This document shows, piece after piece, positions 37,760 to 46,110 of a DNA stretch of 64,000 bases. The stretch is from contig CATNCF010000004.1 in assembly GCA_950097145.1 (NCBI GenBank), positions 1 to 64,000 on the forward strand, in the 5' to 3' direction. Source of the DNA: an uncultured Lachnospiraceae bacterium (lineage in GTDB: Bacteria; Bacillota; Clostridia; Lachnospirales; Lachnospiraceae). Positions within the stretch are counted from its first letter, which is position 1; every line of letters begins with the position of its first letter. A model generated the notes under the pieces. That model worked only from the letters and a program-made list of their open reading frames with translations. It did not search any database and was not told the DNA's origin. The position numbers and the translations under genes were made by a program.

Positions 37760-39700
37760 TTAAGAATGTTGCATTTTTTTCCAGATTTTATAAATAATCA
37801 ACATAATAAAAAGCATGAAAACTATTATCAGCACGGCTGCAATGGAAAAAATTGTTCTTGCTGTCTGATTGGGGTTTTTCAAAAAAGCTACGATACTTCC
37901 GTCATTTTTGATGATTTTCCGATTATGCCTTGTATGATAATACTCTGGTATCCGGGATACACCGCCGGCCTTTTTAAAGGAATCCAGGTATTCTGCCACA
38001 CAGGCCCAGGCTTTCATCTCCCGGCCATTTTCATAAACCACATACTGTTCCAGTTCTTCCGTTGGAATTTCTCTTCCCTGGACATCTCTTGGCACCACAG
38101 AAAGAATCCCATAAGACTGCTTCTCCACTGCTCCCAGCATCTGCCCGGTATACAAATCCGCCACCACCCTGTAAAGCCTGTCATCCTCTATATTTTCTGT
38201 ATTTCCTTCCATATCCTGCATCTTAATATCTATAACCCGATTTAAAATCAGACGGCTGGGATTAATGGTATAAGTAAGTCCGCTTATATAAAGCTGAGCT
38301 GTGGTCATCATTGGCGAAATGGATGCGTCTATTTCCGCCATGGTTTTAATATCAGCTCCAGTCAGATATACGCTTACCAAAGGATATCCCGGAATACCGT
38401 CTGTTCCAATGCCAAGGGACAAAGACTGAAACGCGTCTGCTGCCGTAATGTTCCTGTCCCTGTGAAAGGTACCGCGAATACAACCGCTGGGGACAACTGC
38501 AATCCTTGCCGGGGTATTATCCCCGGTATCACTGCTATTTACAGTATACAAATAAGAGTCAGCAAGTAGATTTCCAAGAGGTTCTTCCTGCAAGACTTCG
38601 CCCAATCCATTAATTTTTGTAAATTCCCAGGGATTGTATACAAGTATCTGATCTCTGGTATATCCAAACTTTGACAGATATTCCTGATTAATGCTTTTTC
38701 CCAGTTCCTTGATCTTCTCCTCAACTGCAGAATCCTTGTCATAACGATCATCCAAAAGTGTAAGATGATAATCCTCCAATTCCCAGCGCCCATTTTTCTT
38801 TTGCTTCATCTTCATGGAACCAATTCGGGCGCCGTATTCTCCTGTCGAAACAATGGCCGTCTCTCCATATATGATAGGCTTCTCCAGAATACTGTGGGTA
38901 TGACCGCTGATAATCAGATCAAGCTCCGGCACCGCCTTTGCAAGAAGTTCATCCTCAGATTTCTTTTCCTCCTCCCAGGTACCACTGTGAGAAACACATA
39001 CAATCATGTCCGCCTGTTCCTGAGCCTGTATTGTCTCTACTGTTTCTTTTACTGCATCCACCGGATCACGGAATGACAAGGCGCAGGTGGGCGCACATTC
39101 CAGGGAATCTTTGCCAAACACGCCAATCACAGCAATTCTGAACCCGTTTTTTTCCACCATAACGTAGGGTTTTACCCCAAAGTCGGCAAAAGATTCCTTT
39201 AGTAAAGCCCCCTCCTTGGCATGTTCCCCTTCAAGAGTCTCCTCCCAGTCCAGATTACACACTGCCAATTTCGGCAGAGAATCGCCGCTGGCCTTTGCGG
39301 AAGCCAGCATATGTGCAAGCCCGCTGCTGCGGTAATCAAACTCGTGGTTTCCCAGGGTCGTGACATCTACGCCAAGCATCCCCAGCATCCGAATCTCTGC
39401 CGCCTGTGTTTCAAATACCGTCTGGTACAACGTCCCCATGGAAAAATCACCGCCGTCCAGAACAAGAAGTTCTTCCCTGGGTTCCGGCTGCTGTTTCAGA
39501 AAGGTTTCTATTCTTCCAAATCCCCCCACGCTTTGTTCCTCTCCATCTTCTTCTAAGTCAAAAGCTTCCAAATGTGAATGAAGATCGTGGGTAAAAACTA
39601 CTTTGATTTTTCTTTCTTCTGCCGATACATCCATCTGCACAAAAAACAGGCATAAAAAGCACAGCAGCAACGTATTCCAGATTCTATTTGCGGTTTTCAT
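37760..39700 (-). CDS. Secreted, membrane-anchored 5'-nucleotidase / cyclic phosphodiesterase family protein
   Basis: A 646-residue metallophosphatase of the UshA/CpdB/YfkN type. It has a signal peptide (residues 1-27, LLLCFLCLFFVQMDVSA) and the metal site motifs VVFTHDLHSHLE (about 33-44), VLDGGDFSMGT, LGNHEFDY (about 115-122), CVSHSGTWEE and IISGHTHSIL. The C-terminal 5'-nucleotidase domain starts near 340 (EEPLGNLLADSYLYTV). A final transmembrane helix (about 616-640, IAAVLIIVFMLFIMLIIYKI) with KKMQHS holds it at the cell surface. It likely hydrolyses extracellular nucleotides for scavenging. GAAGGGAAA precedes the ATG. It is 38 bases downstream of the DUF362 gene and may be cotranscribed with it. 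Confidence 0.9.
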   Translation of the reverse strand: MKTANRIWNTLLLCFLCLFFVQMDVSAEERKIKVVFTHDLHSHLEAFDLEEDGEEQSVGGFGRIETFLKQQPEPREELLVLDGGDFSMGTLYQTVFETQAAEIRMLGMLGVDVTTLGNHEFDYRSSGLAHMLASAKASGDSLPKLAVCNLDWEETLEGEHAKEGALLKESFADFGVKPYVMVEKNGFRIAVIGVFGKDSLECAPTCALSFRDPVDAVKETVETIQAQEQADMIVCVSHSGTWEEEKKSEDELLAKAVPELDLIISGHTHSILEKPIIYGETAIVSTGEYGARIGSMKMKQKKNGRWELEDYHLTLLDDRYDKDSAVEEKIKELGKSINQEYLSKFGYTRDQILVYNPWEFTKINGLGEVLQEEPLGNLLADSYLYTVNSSDTGDNTPARIAVVPSGCIRGTFHRDRNITAADAFQSLSLGIGTDGIPGYPLVSVYLTGADIKTMAEIDASISPMMTTAQLYISGLTYTINPSRLILNRVIDIKMQDMEGNTENIEDDRLYRVVADLYTGQMLGAVEKQSYGILSVVPRDVQGREIPTEELEQYVVYENGREMKAWACVAEYLDSFKKAGGVSRIPEYYHTRHNRKIIKNDGSIVAFLKNPNQTARTIFSIAAVLIIVFMLFIMLIIYKIWKKMQHS

Positions 39701-39738
39701 AGCTTTCCCTTCTATCTATTATCCTTGTGAATATTATG

Positions 39739-40854
39739 TTAAATCTCTACCAGCTCATAATTCTGGCTGCCAATTCCAATTTTCTCAGCGTGCTCCAGGC
39801 AGGACTTCCAGTTGGTATCTGGATGTACCATATGAAAATGATCATGGCCGCTCTTTGCAGCGTGTTCCCCATTTTCACACAGTACGCTTCCGGCAATCAC
39901 CGGCTGACGGTTACAAGCGTCAGCGCAGGCCATATCCAGCGCTACCGGATCAAAGGAAGCAAACATTCCCACATCTGGAATAATTGGAATATCATTTTCT
40001 GCGTGACAATCACAATTTGGGGACACATCACATACAAGAGAAATATGAAAATGCGGGCGGTCCTGCAGCACCGCCTTACTGTACTCTGCCATTTTATAAT
40101 TCAGCATATCCACAGATTCTCCAAAGGAAGGCTCTATGGCATCTTTGGGGCAAACGCCAATACAGCGTCCGCATCCCACACAGTTATCATGATTGATAAA
40201 CGCTTTTTTATCTGTAACGGCTGTCCCCTGGTGAGCACACACTTTGGTGCACATCCCGCAGCCAATACATTTCTCCTGATTTACATAAGGCTTTCCTTCA
40301 CTGTGCATCTCCATTTTTCCAGCCCTGGAACCGCAGCCCATGCCGATATTTTTCAATGCGCCTCCAAAGCCTGCCATCTCATGCCCTTTAAAATGATTCA
40401 GTGAGATAAACACATCTGCGTCCATCACTGCCCTGCCTATTTTAGCTTCTTTTACATATTCCCCGTTTACGGGCACCAGCTCTTCATCTGTCCCTTTGAG
40501 GCCGTCTGCAATGATCACATGACATCCTGTGGAAAATGGGGTAAATCCATTCTCATAAGCAGTATCCAGGTGATCCAGGGCGTTTTTCCTGCTTCCCACA
40601 TATAGCGTATTGCAGTCTGTCAGAAACGCTTTTCCACCCAGTTCTTTTACAATATCCACTACTACTTTTGCATAATTGGGGCGCAAAAACGCAAGATTTC
40701 CCAATTCTCCAAAATGAATTTTAATGGCTGCATACTTATCTGTAAAGTCTATGCCGCGGATTCCCGCAGTGAGTATCAGCCGTCTCAGCTTTGCCGGAAT
40801 GTTTTCCGTGTACGAGGTTTTGAACGTGGTAAAAAACACTTTTGATGTTCCCAT
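39739..40854 (-). CDS. DUF362 protein with a 2x[4Fe-4S] ferredoxin domain
   Basis: A 371-residue protein. The N-terminal and C-terminal DUF362 halves (IHFGELGNLAFLRPNYAKVV, SLNHFKGHEMAGFGGALKNI, DPVALDMACADACNRQ) surround a bacterial ferredoxin insert at about residues 188-240 with KCIGCGMCTKVCAHQG and NCVGCGRCIGVCPKDA, the ligands for two [4Fe-4S] clusters. The activity of DUF362 proteins is unknown; they are common in anaerobes. A strong AAGGAGGATAC precedes the ATG. Probably cytoplasmic. Confidence 0.9.
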   Translation of the reverse strand: MGTSKVFFTTFKTSYTENIPAKLRRLILTAGIRGIDFTDKYAAIKIHFGELGNLAFLRPNYAKVVVDIVKELGGKAFLTDCNTLYVGSRKNALDHLDTAYENGFTPFSTGCHVIIADGLKGTDEELVPVNGEYVKEAKIGRAVMDADVFISLNHFKGHEMAGFGGALKNIGMGCGSRAGKMEMHSEGKPYVNQEKCIGCGMCTKVCAHQGTAVTDKKAFINHDNCVGCGRCIGVCPKDAIEPSFGESVDMLNYKMAEYSKAVLQDRPHFHISLVCDVSPNCDCHAENDIPIIPDVGMFASFDPVALDMACADACNRQPVIAGSVLCENGEHAAKSGHDHFHMVHPDTNWKSCLEHAEKIGIGSQNYELVEI

Positions 40855-41169
40855 ATGTATCCTCCTTCTTTGCTAACGTTTCTTTTACCGTTTCTTCATA
40901 ATTTCTTTCGAATTCTTTATGCTTCTTTTAGAAATTGTCCACAGTTTGCACACATTTATGTCCTATACTTGATTTATCAAATGAAGTTGATGACATACAT
41001 AAATAAGCGCGCACCGTTATCAGCTTCGACTAACAACTAGTAACTTTATTTTTAAAGTTGTTTACATATAGAGCTGGCGGTGCCACCGCCCAAGATGTGG
41101 CACCCCATGAAACATTTCATAAATTTACTCCCCCAAAAGCGTTGCCGAAAGGCAGCGCTTTCCTTCCGT
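40855..41169. other. Intergenic region with three hairpins
   Basis: This 315-base gap holds no ORF that I support. It has an A/T-rich hairpin (ACTTT/AAAGT near 41041-41058), a short GC palindrome GGCGGT-GCC-ACCGCC (41074-41088), and AAAGCG-TTGCC-GAAA-GGCAG-CGCTTT (41138-41163), which sits right after the amidohydrolase stop and is its likely terminator on the minus strand. Confidence 0.5.
41138..41164 (-). terminator. Probable terminator of the amidohydrolase gene
   Basis: Stem AAAGCG..GCC with a GAAA-type loop on the plus strand; on the minus strand the hairpin ends CGCTTTTG. It begins only a few bases after the stop codon at 41170. Confidence 0.65.
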
Positions 41170-42348
41170 TTATGTCCTTTCCTGCCCCTGCCGGGAAAAG
41201 GTAATTCTGCCGTCAATGATAACATACTCAATTTTGGTATCTGATATGAGAGGATTCCAAGATGCAACGACAAAATCTGCATCTTTCCCCACTTCCAAAG
41301 ACCCCACACGATGTTCCACACCGATATGTTTCGCTGCATGGATGGTGATGGCTTTCAACGCTTCAAATTCATCCATGCCGGATTTCACCGCCAGTCCCGC
41401 ACAGAGGGGCAGATACTCCTGGGGAATCACCGGGGAATCTGTGATAATAGAAACCTGGCAGCCTGCCCGGGCAAGAACGCCGGGAGTAGCAAAGCTCTTA
41501 TTTTTTAATTCAAACTTGGTGGCATGGCCCAATGACGGGCCAACTGCCACGGGATACCCCTCCTTTGCCAAATCTTCTGCAATCAGGGAACCGTCTGTAC
41601 AGTGATCCAGGGCCAATTTCACACCAAATTCTCTGGCAATACGGATTGCCGTATAAATATCGTTCGCCTGATGAACATGGGCCTTTAAAGGCAGTTTTCC
41701 TTCTATTACGGGGATCAGCGCCTCCAGTTTAGGATCATAAGGAGGACGCTTCAAGATATCTTCCCCAGCCGCCTTCTTTCTTGCCATATAGTCCCTGGTC
41801 CGTTCCAGCATAATTCTAAGTTTTGAAGCTGTGCTCATCCTGGAATAATTATCTTTGTCCTTATAACAAATCTTTGGATTTTCACCAAAAGCACATTTCA
41901 TAGCCGCTCTCTCTTTTATCACCATATCGTCGATCCGTTTCCCCACGGTCTTATATACGGTAAAAGTTCCTCCCAGTACATTGGAACTGCCCGGCCCTGC
42001 CGCCACACAGGTAACGCCGCTCTCCATGGCAAGCCGAATGCTCTCATCCTGCGGATTCAATCCATCAATTGCTGACAATTGAGGAGTAATGGAATCTGTC
42101 ACTTCATTATAATCTGCACCCTCAAACCCGATTCCATATCCATCCAGCCCCAGATGGCAGTGCGCCTCTACAAATCCTGGATAGACCTGTAATTCTGCTG
42201 CATCCACAACCTGTGCCTGCTCTGTATTCCTCAGGGCTTTCGCAATCTCTATTATTTTTCCGTGTTTGACTAAAATGTCCGCACGGTACGGTTCGCTGTG
42301 GACTGCATCATGAATCAAACCCTGTTTTATGATCAACATTTCTTTCAT
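41170..42348 (-). CDS. Amidohydrolase family metal-dependent hydrolase
   Basis: A 392-residue TIM-barrel amidohydrolase of the imidazolonepropionase/adenine-deaminase-like group. Metal-binding motifs are VEAHCHLGLDGYG (HxH, about residues 60-72), LKAHVHQANDIYT (about 216-228), ALDHCTDGSL (about 241-250) and IITDSPVIP (catalytic Asp near 300). The C-terminal part (GSLEVGKDADFVVASWNPL) returns to the small beta domain typical of the superfamily. The substrate cannot be told from the sequence. GAAGGAAG precedes the ATG. It appears to be a single-gene unit. Confidence 0.88.
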   Translation of the reverse strand: MKEMLIIKQGLIHDAVHSEPYRADILVKHGKIIEIAKALRNTEQAQVVDAAELQVYPGFVEAHCHLGLDGYGIGFEGADYNEVTDSITPQLSAIDGLNPQDESIRLAMESGVTCVAAGPGSSNVLGGTFTVYKTVGKRIDDMVIKERAAMKCAFGENPKICYKDKDNYSRMSTASKLRIMLERTRDYMARKKAAGEDILKRPPYDPKLEALIPVIEGKLPLKAHVHQANDIYTAIRIAREFGVKLALDHCTDGSLIAEDLAKEGYPVAVGPSLGHATKFELKNKSFATPGVLARAGCQVSIITDSPVIPQEYLPLCAGLAVKSGMDEFEALKAITIHAAKHIGVEHRVGSLEVGKDADFVVASWNPLISDTKIEYVIIDGRITFSRQGQERT

Positions 42349-42521
42349 ACTGTACTTCCTTCTTTCATACGGATCTTCTTCCTATTTTTCCAAATTTCCC
42401 GAAAAAAATCCGTGAAAAGCATATTCAGAAATCTGTTGTTTCATGATCATAATTTACCTGATACTATTACGCCTCTTGATTACTGTATCTCATTATAACA
42501 TGCTGTTTTAAAAAAGAGAAT
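42349..42521. other. Intergenic stretch upstream of the amidohydrolase
   Basis: This A/T-rich stretch is expected to hold the amidohydrolase promoter on the minus strand. I see no clear -35/-10 pair and no ORF in it. Confidence 0.3.
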
Positions 42522-42558
42522 ACAAAAAGAACCGTATTATCTCTTTAAATAATACAGT
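42522..42558 (-). terminator. Terminator of the small peptide/RNA transcript
   Basis: On the minus strand ACTGTATTAT pairs with ATAATACGGT (8-base loop) and is followed by TCTTTTTG. Confidence 0.8.
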
Positions 42559-42586
42559 CCTCTCTGCAGACTTTCCAACCTCAGTC

Positions 42587-42655
42587 TTAATCAGACTGAT
42601 TGTGCAGTTTTATTTCTTTAAATACTCCCTTACGCAGTCCATGCTGCCTCATCAT
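42587..42655 (-). CDS. Possible second small ORF in the peptide transcript
   Basis: Twenty-two codons (MMRQHGLRKGVFKEIKLHNQ then SD). The upstream GAGAAAG is a poor ribosome binding site, so translation is doubtful. Listed because it lies inside the transcript delimited at 42522-42946. Confidence 0.15.
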   Translation of the reverse strand: MMRQHGLRKGVFKEIKLHNQSD

Positions 42656-42794
42656 GAATCTGGCACTTTCTCTTTTGTAAATTATATATTCTTTCGTATG
42701 TAAACCTTCTTTTGTAATTATGCTTATCTGTAATTAATTCGTCGCTTACAGATTCTTTCTCTTTGGTACTGTAATTATATACTGTGGTTTTATC

Positions 42795-42854
42795 CTACCA
42801 TCCAAAAAGTCTCTTCAGTAACTCCCACAATGTCTCGCCACTTTCATAAAACAT
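42795..42854 (-). CDS. 19-residue amphipathic peptide beside the agr-like pair
   Basis: The frame MFYESGETLWELLKRLFGW follows a very good ribosome binding site (GGAGGTGGGAAC directly before ATG) and ends in TAG. The second half forms an amphipathic helix ending in FGW, and it contains no Cys, so it is not an AgrD-type thiolactone precursor. It could be a linear signal peptide, a small membrane-active peptide or a leader. Its promoter and adjacent direct repeats suggest control by the neighbouring LytTR regulator. Confidence 0.55.
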   Translation of the reverse strand: MFYESGETLWELLKRLFGW

Positions 42855-42952
42855 GTTCCCACCTCCGCTTCCTGCTATTCGGTATCTGCAAAATCATCTG
42901 CCTGCAATATCGGAAAGTCTGGTAGCGCAGCAATCTTACAAGTCCTACTGCC

Positions 42953-42982
42953 ATTCTACTAACCTTTTGCCATACAATGCAA
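42953..42982 (-). promoter_or_regulatory. Promoter of the small peptide transcript
   Basis: TTGCAT and TAGAAT with an 18-base spacer on the minus strand; the predicted start is near 42946, about 90 bases before the peptide ATG. Confidence 0.5.
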
Positions 42983-42993
42983 GAATTCGGGAG

Positions 42994-43023
42994 TAAACGG
43001 TCGGATTTTGGAGAGAACGGTTA
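42994..43023 (-). promoter_or_regulatory. Direct repeats resembling LytTR-type binding sites
   Basis: ACCGTT occurs twice on the minus strand (43016-43021 and 42996-43001), spaced by 20 bases, each followed by a T/C-rich stretch (CTCTCC and TACTCCC). Paired ACNGTT-like boxes about two helix turns apart upstream of a -35 box are the usual arrangement for LytTR (AgrA) activators. They lie about 14 bases upstream of the peptide promoter. Confidence 0.55.
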
Positions 43024-43028
43024 ATTTT

Positions 43029-44339
43029 TTACCATTGTAAGATTATACATGCCAAAAAGACCCCTTCCTGTTTCTCAAAAAGCAATTCCCCATGATATTT
43101 CGCAACGGCTGATCTTACATTTGCAATTCCATATCCATGATTTTTAGTATCTTCTTTCATCGTAATATTACCTAACTTGTCCAGATCAATAGATTCTGAA
43201 ACAGGATTTGTAATCTCTATCACCAAATGATTCGAAAGCTGGCGTATTTCCAGACCAATATATCTCTGCTCACTTGGTAATTTTTCACATGCCTCTACAC
43301 TATTTGCCAGCAAGTTGGAAAATATAGTGCACAAATCAAAATCTCCGATTGGCAGATTGGGCGGCAGAAGTCCTGCTACTTTCCATTTTATCTGCAATTT
43401 TTCTGATCGAATCTGCATCTCCTGAAGTACTGCGTCCACAATCTCGTGATTCACTGATATCATTTTGCGGACCATTTTATCTGTATGATTTTGCATTGCG
43501 GATAAATATTCTTCTGCTTTATCATACTCCCTTTGTTCCAAATAATACCGCAGACTAAAAATATGCGCCTGCAGGTCATGATGCATCTTCCGGGTTTCCC
43601 TGGCATTCTCCTTTACCTCACGAACATATTCTCTGGTAATCTGCAGATACTCATCCTTTAATCTGCTTTCCGCCTGATACTTCTTACGCAGCATATCTAA
43701 TACCACAACACCTACGCCAAGTGCATAAAACATAGCGCTGACAATTATCATACATACTGAAATGCAGATAATCTGACCAATTTTGCCATAAATTGATGCA
43801 CTCATATCTTCTATATAGTACTGTACCAATGAAGCCGCCATACAGCAAACACTTCCCATAAGAAAATATTTTGTCTTAAGACGACTTAACATATTCTCAT
43901 ACCAAGAAATCTTCTTTAATCCATATACTAATATCACTGCCACTGCAACCGTAAGTACACCTCTCATAATACGATACAAAGGATATGATTCCAAAATTAC
44001 CATGGACCTTCCATAAACCCCAGAAAATACCAAATCAATACATAAATACGGCATATGGAGATACATAATACTACAGATATAAATTGCTAATCTTCGAAAT
44101 AATTTTCCACTGGTCCATAATAAAATAATTGCGGGATTCGAACATGACCTTACTATTAACATTACAAAATGGTCATAACCCAGGAGAATCTCCCCAAAAC
44201 ATGAAACCGCCAGAAGAATTCCTCCATATACAAAGTACCTTTTATTTTTTGACAATGGAACACAAAAAATACCGCATACCATTAACATATTCTGTAAAAT
44301 AGAAATAAGATCCAGCAATATACCCTCTACTCCGTTCAT
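43029..44339 (-). CDS. GHKL-type (AgrC-like) sensor histidine kinase
   Basis: A 436-residue kinase. About six membrane helices occupy residues 1-215 (LISILQNMLMVCGIFCVPLS, YFVYGGILLAVSCFGEILLG). A coiled coil includes ARETRKMHHDLQAHIFSLRY, whose HHD carries the phosphoacceptor His (about residue 257). The GHKL ATPase shows FSNLLANSVEAC (N box) and NHGYGIANVRSAVAKYHGEL (G box). Typical of peptide pheromone receptors of the agr/com type. The ATG follows the regulator's TAA directly. It does not have agrB/agrD genes beside it. Confidence 0.9.
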   Translation of the reverse strand: MNGVEGILLDLISILQNMLMVCGIFCVPLSKNKRYFVYGGILLAVSCFGEILLGYDHFVMLIVRSCSNPAIILLWTSGKLFRRLAIYICSIMYLHMPYLCIDLVFSGVYGRSMVILESYPLYRIMRGVLTVAVAVILVYGLKKISWYENMLSRLKTKYFLMGSVCCMAASLVQYYIEDMSASIYGKIGQIICISVCMIIVSAMFYALGVGVVVLDMLRKKYQAESRLKDEYLQITREYVREVKENARETRKMHHDLQAHIFSLRYYLEQREYDKAEEYLSAMQNHTDKMVRKMISVNHEIVDAVLQEMQIRSEKLQIKWKVAGLLPPNLPIGDFDLCTIFSNLLANSVEACEKLPSEQRYIGLEIRQLSNHLVIEITNPVSESIDLDKLGNITMKEDTKNHGYGIANVRSAVAKYHGELLFEKQEGVFLACIILQW

Positions 44340-45044
44340 TTACCTTGCCTTTCTGATAATATATTCCAGATAAGCATCGTTTAATTCTTTCCTTTTTCTC
44401 CTGCTTACAGGAATTTTCTGCCCATTATTCATATTGATTTGTTCATCTATTGTACTAATATTTCGGAAATTTACCAGATAACGTTTATGGCAGCGGAAGA
44501 AGAAATGATTTGTCAATTCATTCTCCCACTGCCCCAGACTTTTATCACAGAACTGTTTATTGTCAGTGGTAATTACACGGCTGTACTTATCCTCCGACAT
44601 AAAATATAAGATATCCTTAATCCTTATTACAAACTCCTGGTCTACTCCCTTGATCACCAGATAACTATAGAATTCATCTGTATCTTCAGCCATTCGGTTC
44701 AGATAGTTTATAAACTCTTCCCATTCTACGGGCTTGTTCAAAAACCCATACACATTTTTCCCAAACGCTTCCGGCATCTTCTCCATATGGTTCGTAACAA
44801 ACAATATCTTAACATCTCCATCATTTTTACCCAGCCAATCTTTTAACTGAATGCCAGTAATCCCTTCCATCTCTATATCCAAAATTAAAATATCTGTAGC
44901 TTCATTTTGTTTCATAAAGGCATTTCCCGACTCATATTCTTTGAGTTGGTACTCTATTTCATTCCCCGTAAAATACCGTTCCAACATGTTTCCAATGTCT
45001 TTTCTGCATATGGCTTCATCCTCGCAAATTCCAACTCTTATCAT
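44340..45044 (-). CDS. LytTR-family (AgrA-like) response regulator
   Basis: A 234-residue regulator. The receiver has VGICEDEAICRKDI, ILILDIEMEGITGIQL (phospho-Asp near residue 57), LFVTNHMEKM and VYGFLNKPVEW. The C-terminal LytTR DNA-binding domain shows YFMSEDKYSRVITTDNKQF, FFRCHKRYLVNFRNIST and IPVSRRKRKELNDAYLEYI. The ATG at 45044 (GAGGAG 9 bases upstream) is preferred over a start at 45077. It is the first gene of the pair and lies immediately upstream of the GHKL kinase. Confidence 0.92.
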   Translation of the reverse strand: MIRVGICEDEAICRKDIGNMLERYFTGNEIEYQLKEYESGNAFMKQNEATDILILDIEMEGITGIQLKDWLGKNDGDVKILFVTNHMEKMPEAFGKNVYGFLNKPVEWEEFINYLNRMAEDTDEFYSYLVIKGVDQEFVIRIKDILYFMSEDKYSRVITTDNKQFCDKSLGQWENELTNHFFFRCHKRYLVNFRNISTIDEQINMNNGQKIPVSRRKRKELNDAYLEYIIRKAR

Positions 45045-45201
45045 TTGTATACACTCCTCGTATGTACTTCTTCTCATTATATTTTACCGCTAATTTTCTG
45101 TCCATACGAATTTCCTAAATTTTCTAGTTTTAATTCACGATTAAGTATTACTCCGGCATTTTTTTAGAATGAAAACAACACCCCCCTGCAACACGATTGT
45201 T

Positions 45202-46110
45202 TCAGGAAATTTTTTCCTCTATTTTCTCCAGATAATGACGGATTTCTTCATCAGAAGGATAGCGTAAATCTGTAATCTCTCCCTGTTTTCCAGATAACCC
45301 CTTCAAATATTCTGCACATTGCTCATAAGCTTTCAGGCCTGTATAACATTTAAAATAATACCCGCACAGATAAGTATCATACGCACCCTCCGCCTTTAAC
45401 TCATCACAAATCAATAAAGCGGCATAATAATTCTCCTCTTCCAGCAGACGGTTCATAGATTCATATTTTTCAATATAGGCGTCACAGGTTTTCAGGCAGT
45501 TCTGGTACAAATCCAAAGAATCTGTAAGGGAATCCTGCGGAATTTCTTTTAATGCTAGATACAACTGGTTCTGGTTCTTTGTGATGTTCTGAACCCCAAA
45601 ATCATTTTTTAGCACATCTGTCAGCATTCTAACTGCATCATCATTCCTGCCCATTTGTACATATAACTCCGCATAGGTAATATATAGAAAATATCCCTGG
45701 GGGTATTTTACAAGAGCTTCTTTTAAAATCTCCTCCGCCTTATCATAATCCCCAGAATCCATTGCCGTTTCTGCCTGCCGTACCGGGGAATCTTCATAAT
45801 AAGCCTCCATTTCCTGATCCAGCGTAGATCTCTCTTCTTTCCCAAAGAGCAGACCCGCCAGCATCAATACGATGATCCACAATAAAAAAGCCGCGCATAT
45901 TCCCCATAAAATATAACCTAAGATCCGAAATGTTTTTTTCCTCTGTTTTTTCCTGTAAGAAATCCCCAATTTCACTAATACTTCATTTTTCAAAACAGGA
46001 TCCTGGAGTACATGTTTTTCCTGAATATCCCAAATCTCAGAAAGAGACGCCCGCTTCACAGCCTCATATTCCTGCTGCCGCCTTATAATCATTTTCATTT
46101 CTTTCTTCAT
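45202..46110 (-). CDS. Membrane-anchored TPR protein
   Basis: A 302-residue protein with a cytoplasmic N-terminus (about 1-55), one helix at about 58-85 (ILWGICAAFLLWIIVLMLAG), then TPR repeats (MDSGDYDKAEEILKEALVKY, GYFLYITYAELYVQMGRNDD, YYFKCYTGLKAYEQCAEYLK). The ATG at 46110 overlaps the stop of the kinase gene as ATGA and is therefore preferred over the ATG at 46134, which has no ribosome binding site. It is the last gene of the HTH/kinase/TPR operon, and may be a target or scaffold of that kinase. Confidence 0.8.
   Translation of the reverse strand: MKKEMKMIIRRQQEYEAVKRASLSEIWDIQEKHVLQDPVLKNEVLVKLGISYRKKQRKKTFRILGYILWGICAAFLLWIIVLMLAGLLFGKEERSTLDQEMEAYYEDSPVRQAETAMDSGDYDKAEEILKEALVKYPQGYFLYITYAELYVQMGRNDDAVRMLTDVLKNDFGVQNITKNQNQLYLALKEIPQDSLTDSLDLYQNCLKTCDAYIEKYESMNRLLEEENYYAALLICDELKAEGAYDTYLCGYYFKCYTGLKAYEQCAEYLKGLSGKQGEITDLRYPSDEEIRHYLEKIEEKIS

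Larger units (their letters stand above)
42559..42946 (-). ncRNA. Roughly 390-420-nt transcript encoding a 19-residue peptide (candidate regulatory RNA)
   Basis: A promoter at 42953-42982 and a terminator at 42522-42558 define a transcript with a small peptide near its 5' end (42795-42854) and more than 230 bases of mostly untranslated sequence. It lies immediately downstream of the GHKL kinase and beside direct repeats that resemble LytTR sites. The layout recalls RNAIII with delta-lysin, but no sequence similarity is claimed. Confidence 0.45.

Noticed and set aside
42349-45044. A complete agr system with AgrB and AgrD
   Set aside because: Neither a membrane peptidase of the AgrB type nor a cysteine-containing precursor was found around the pair.
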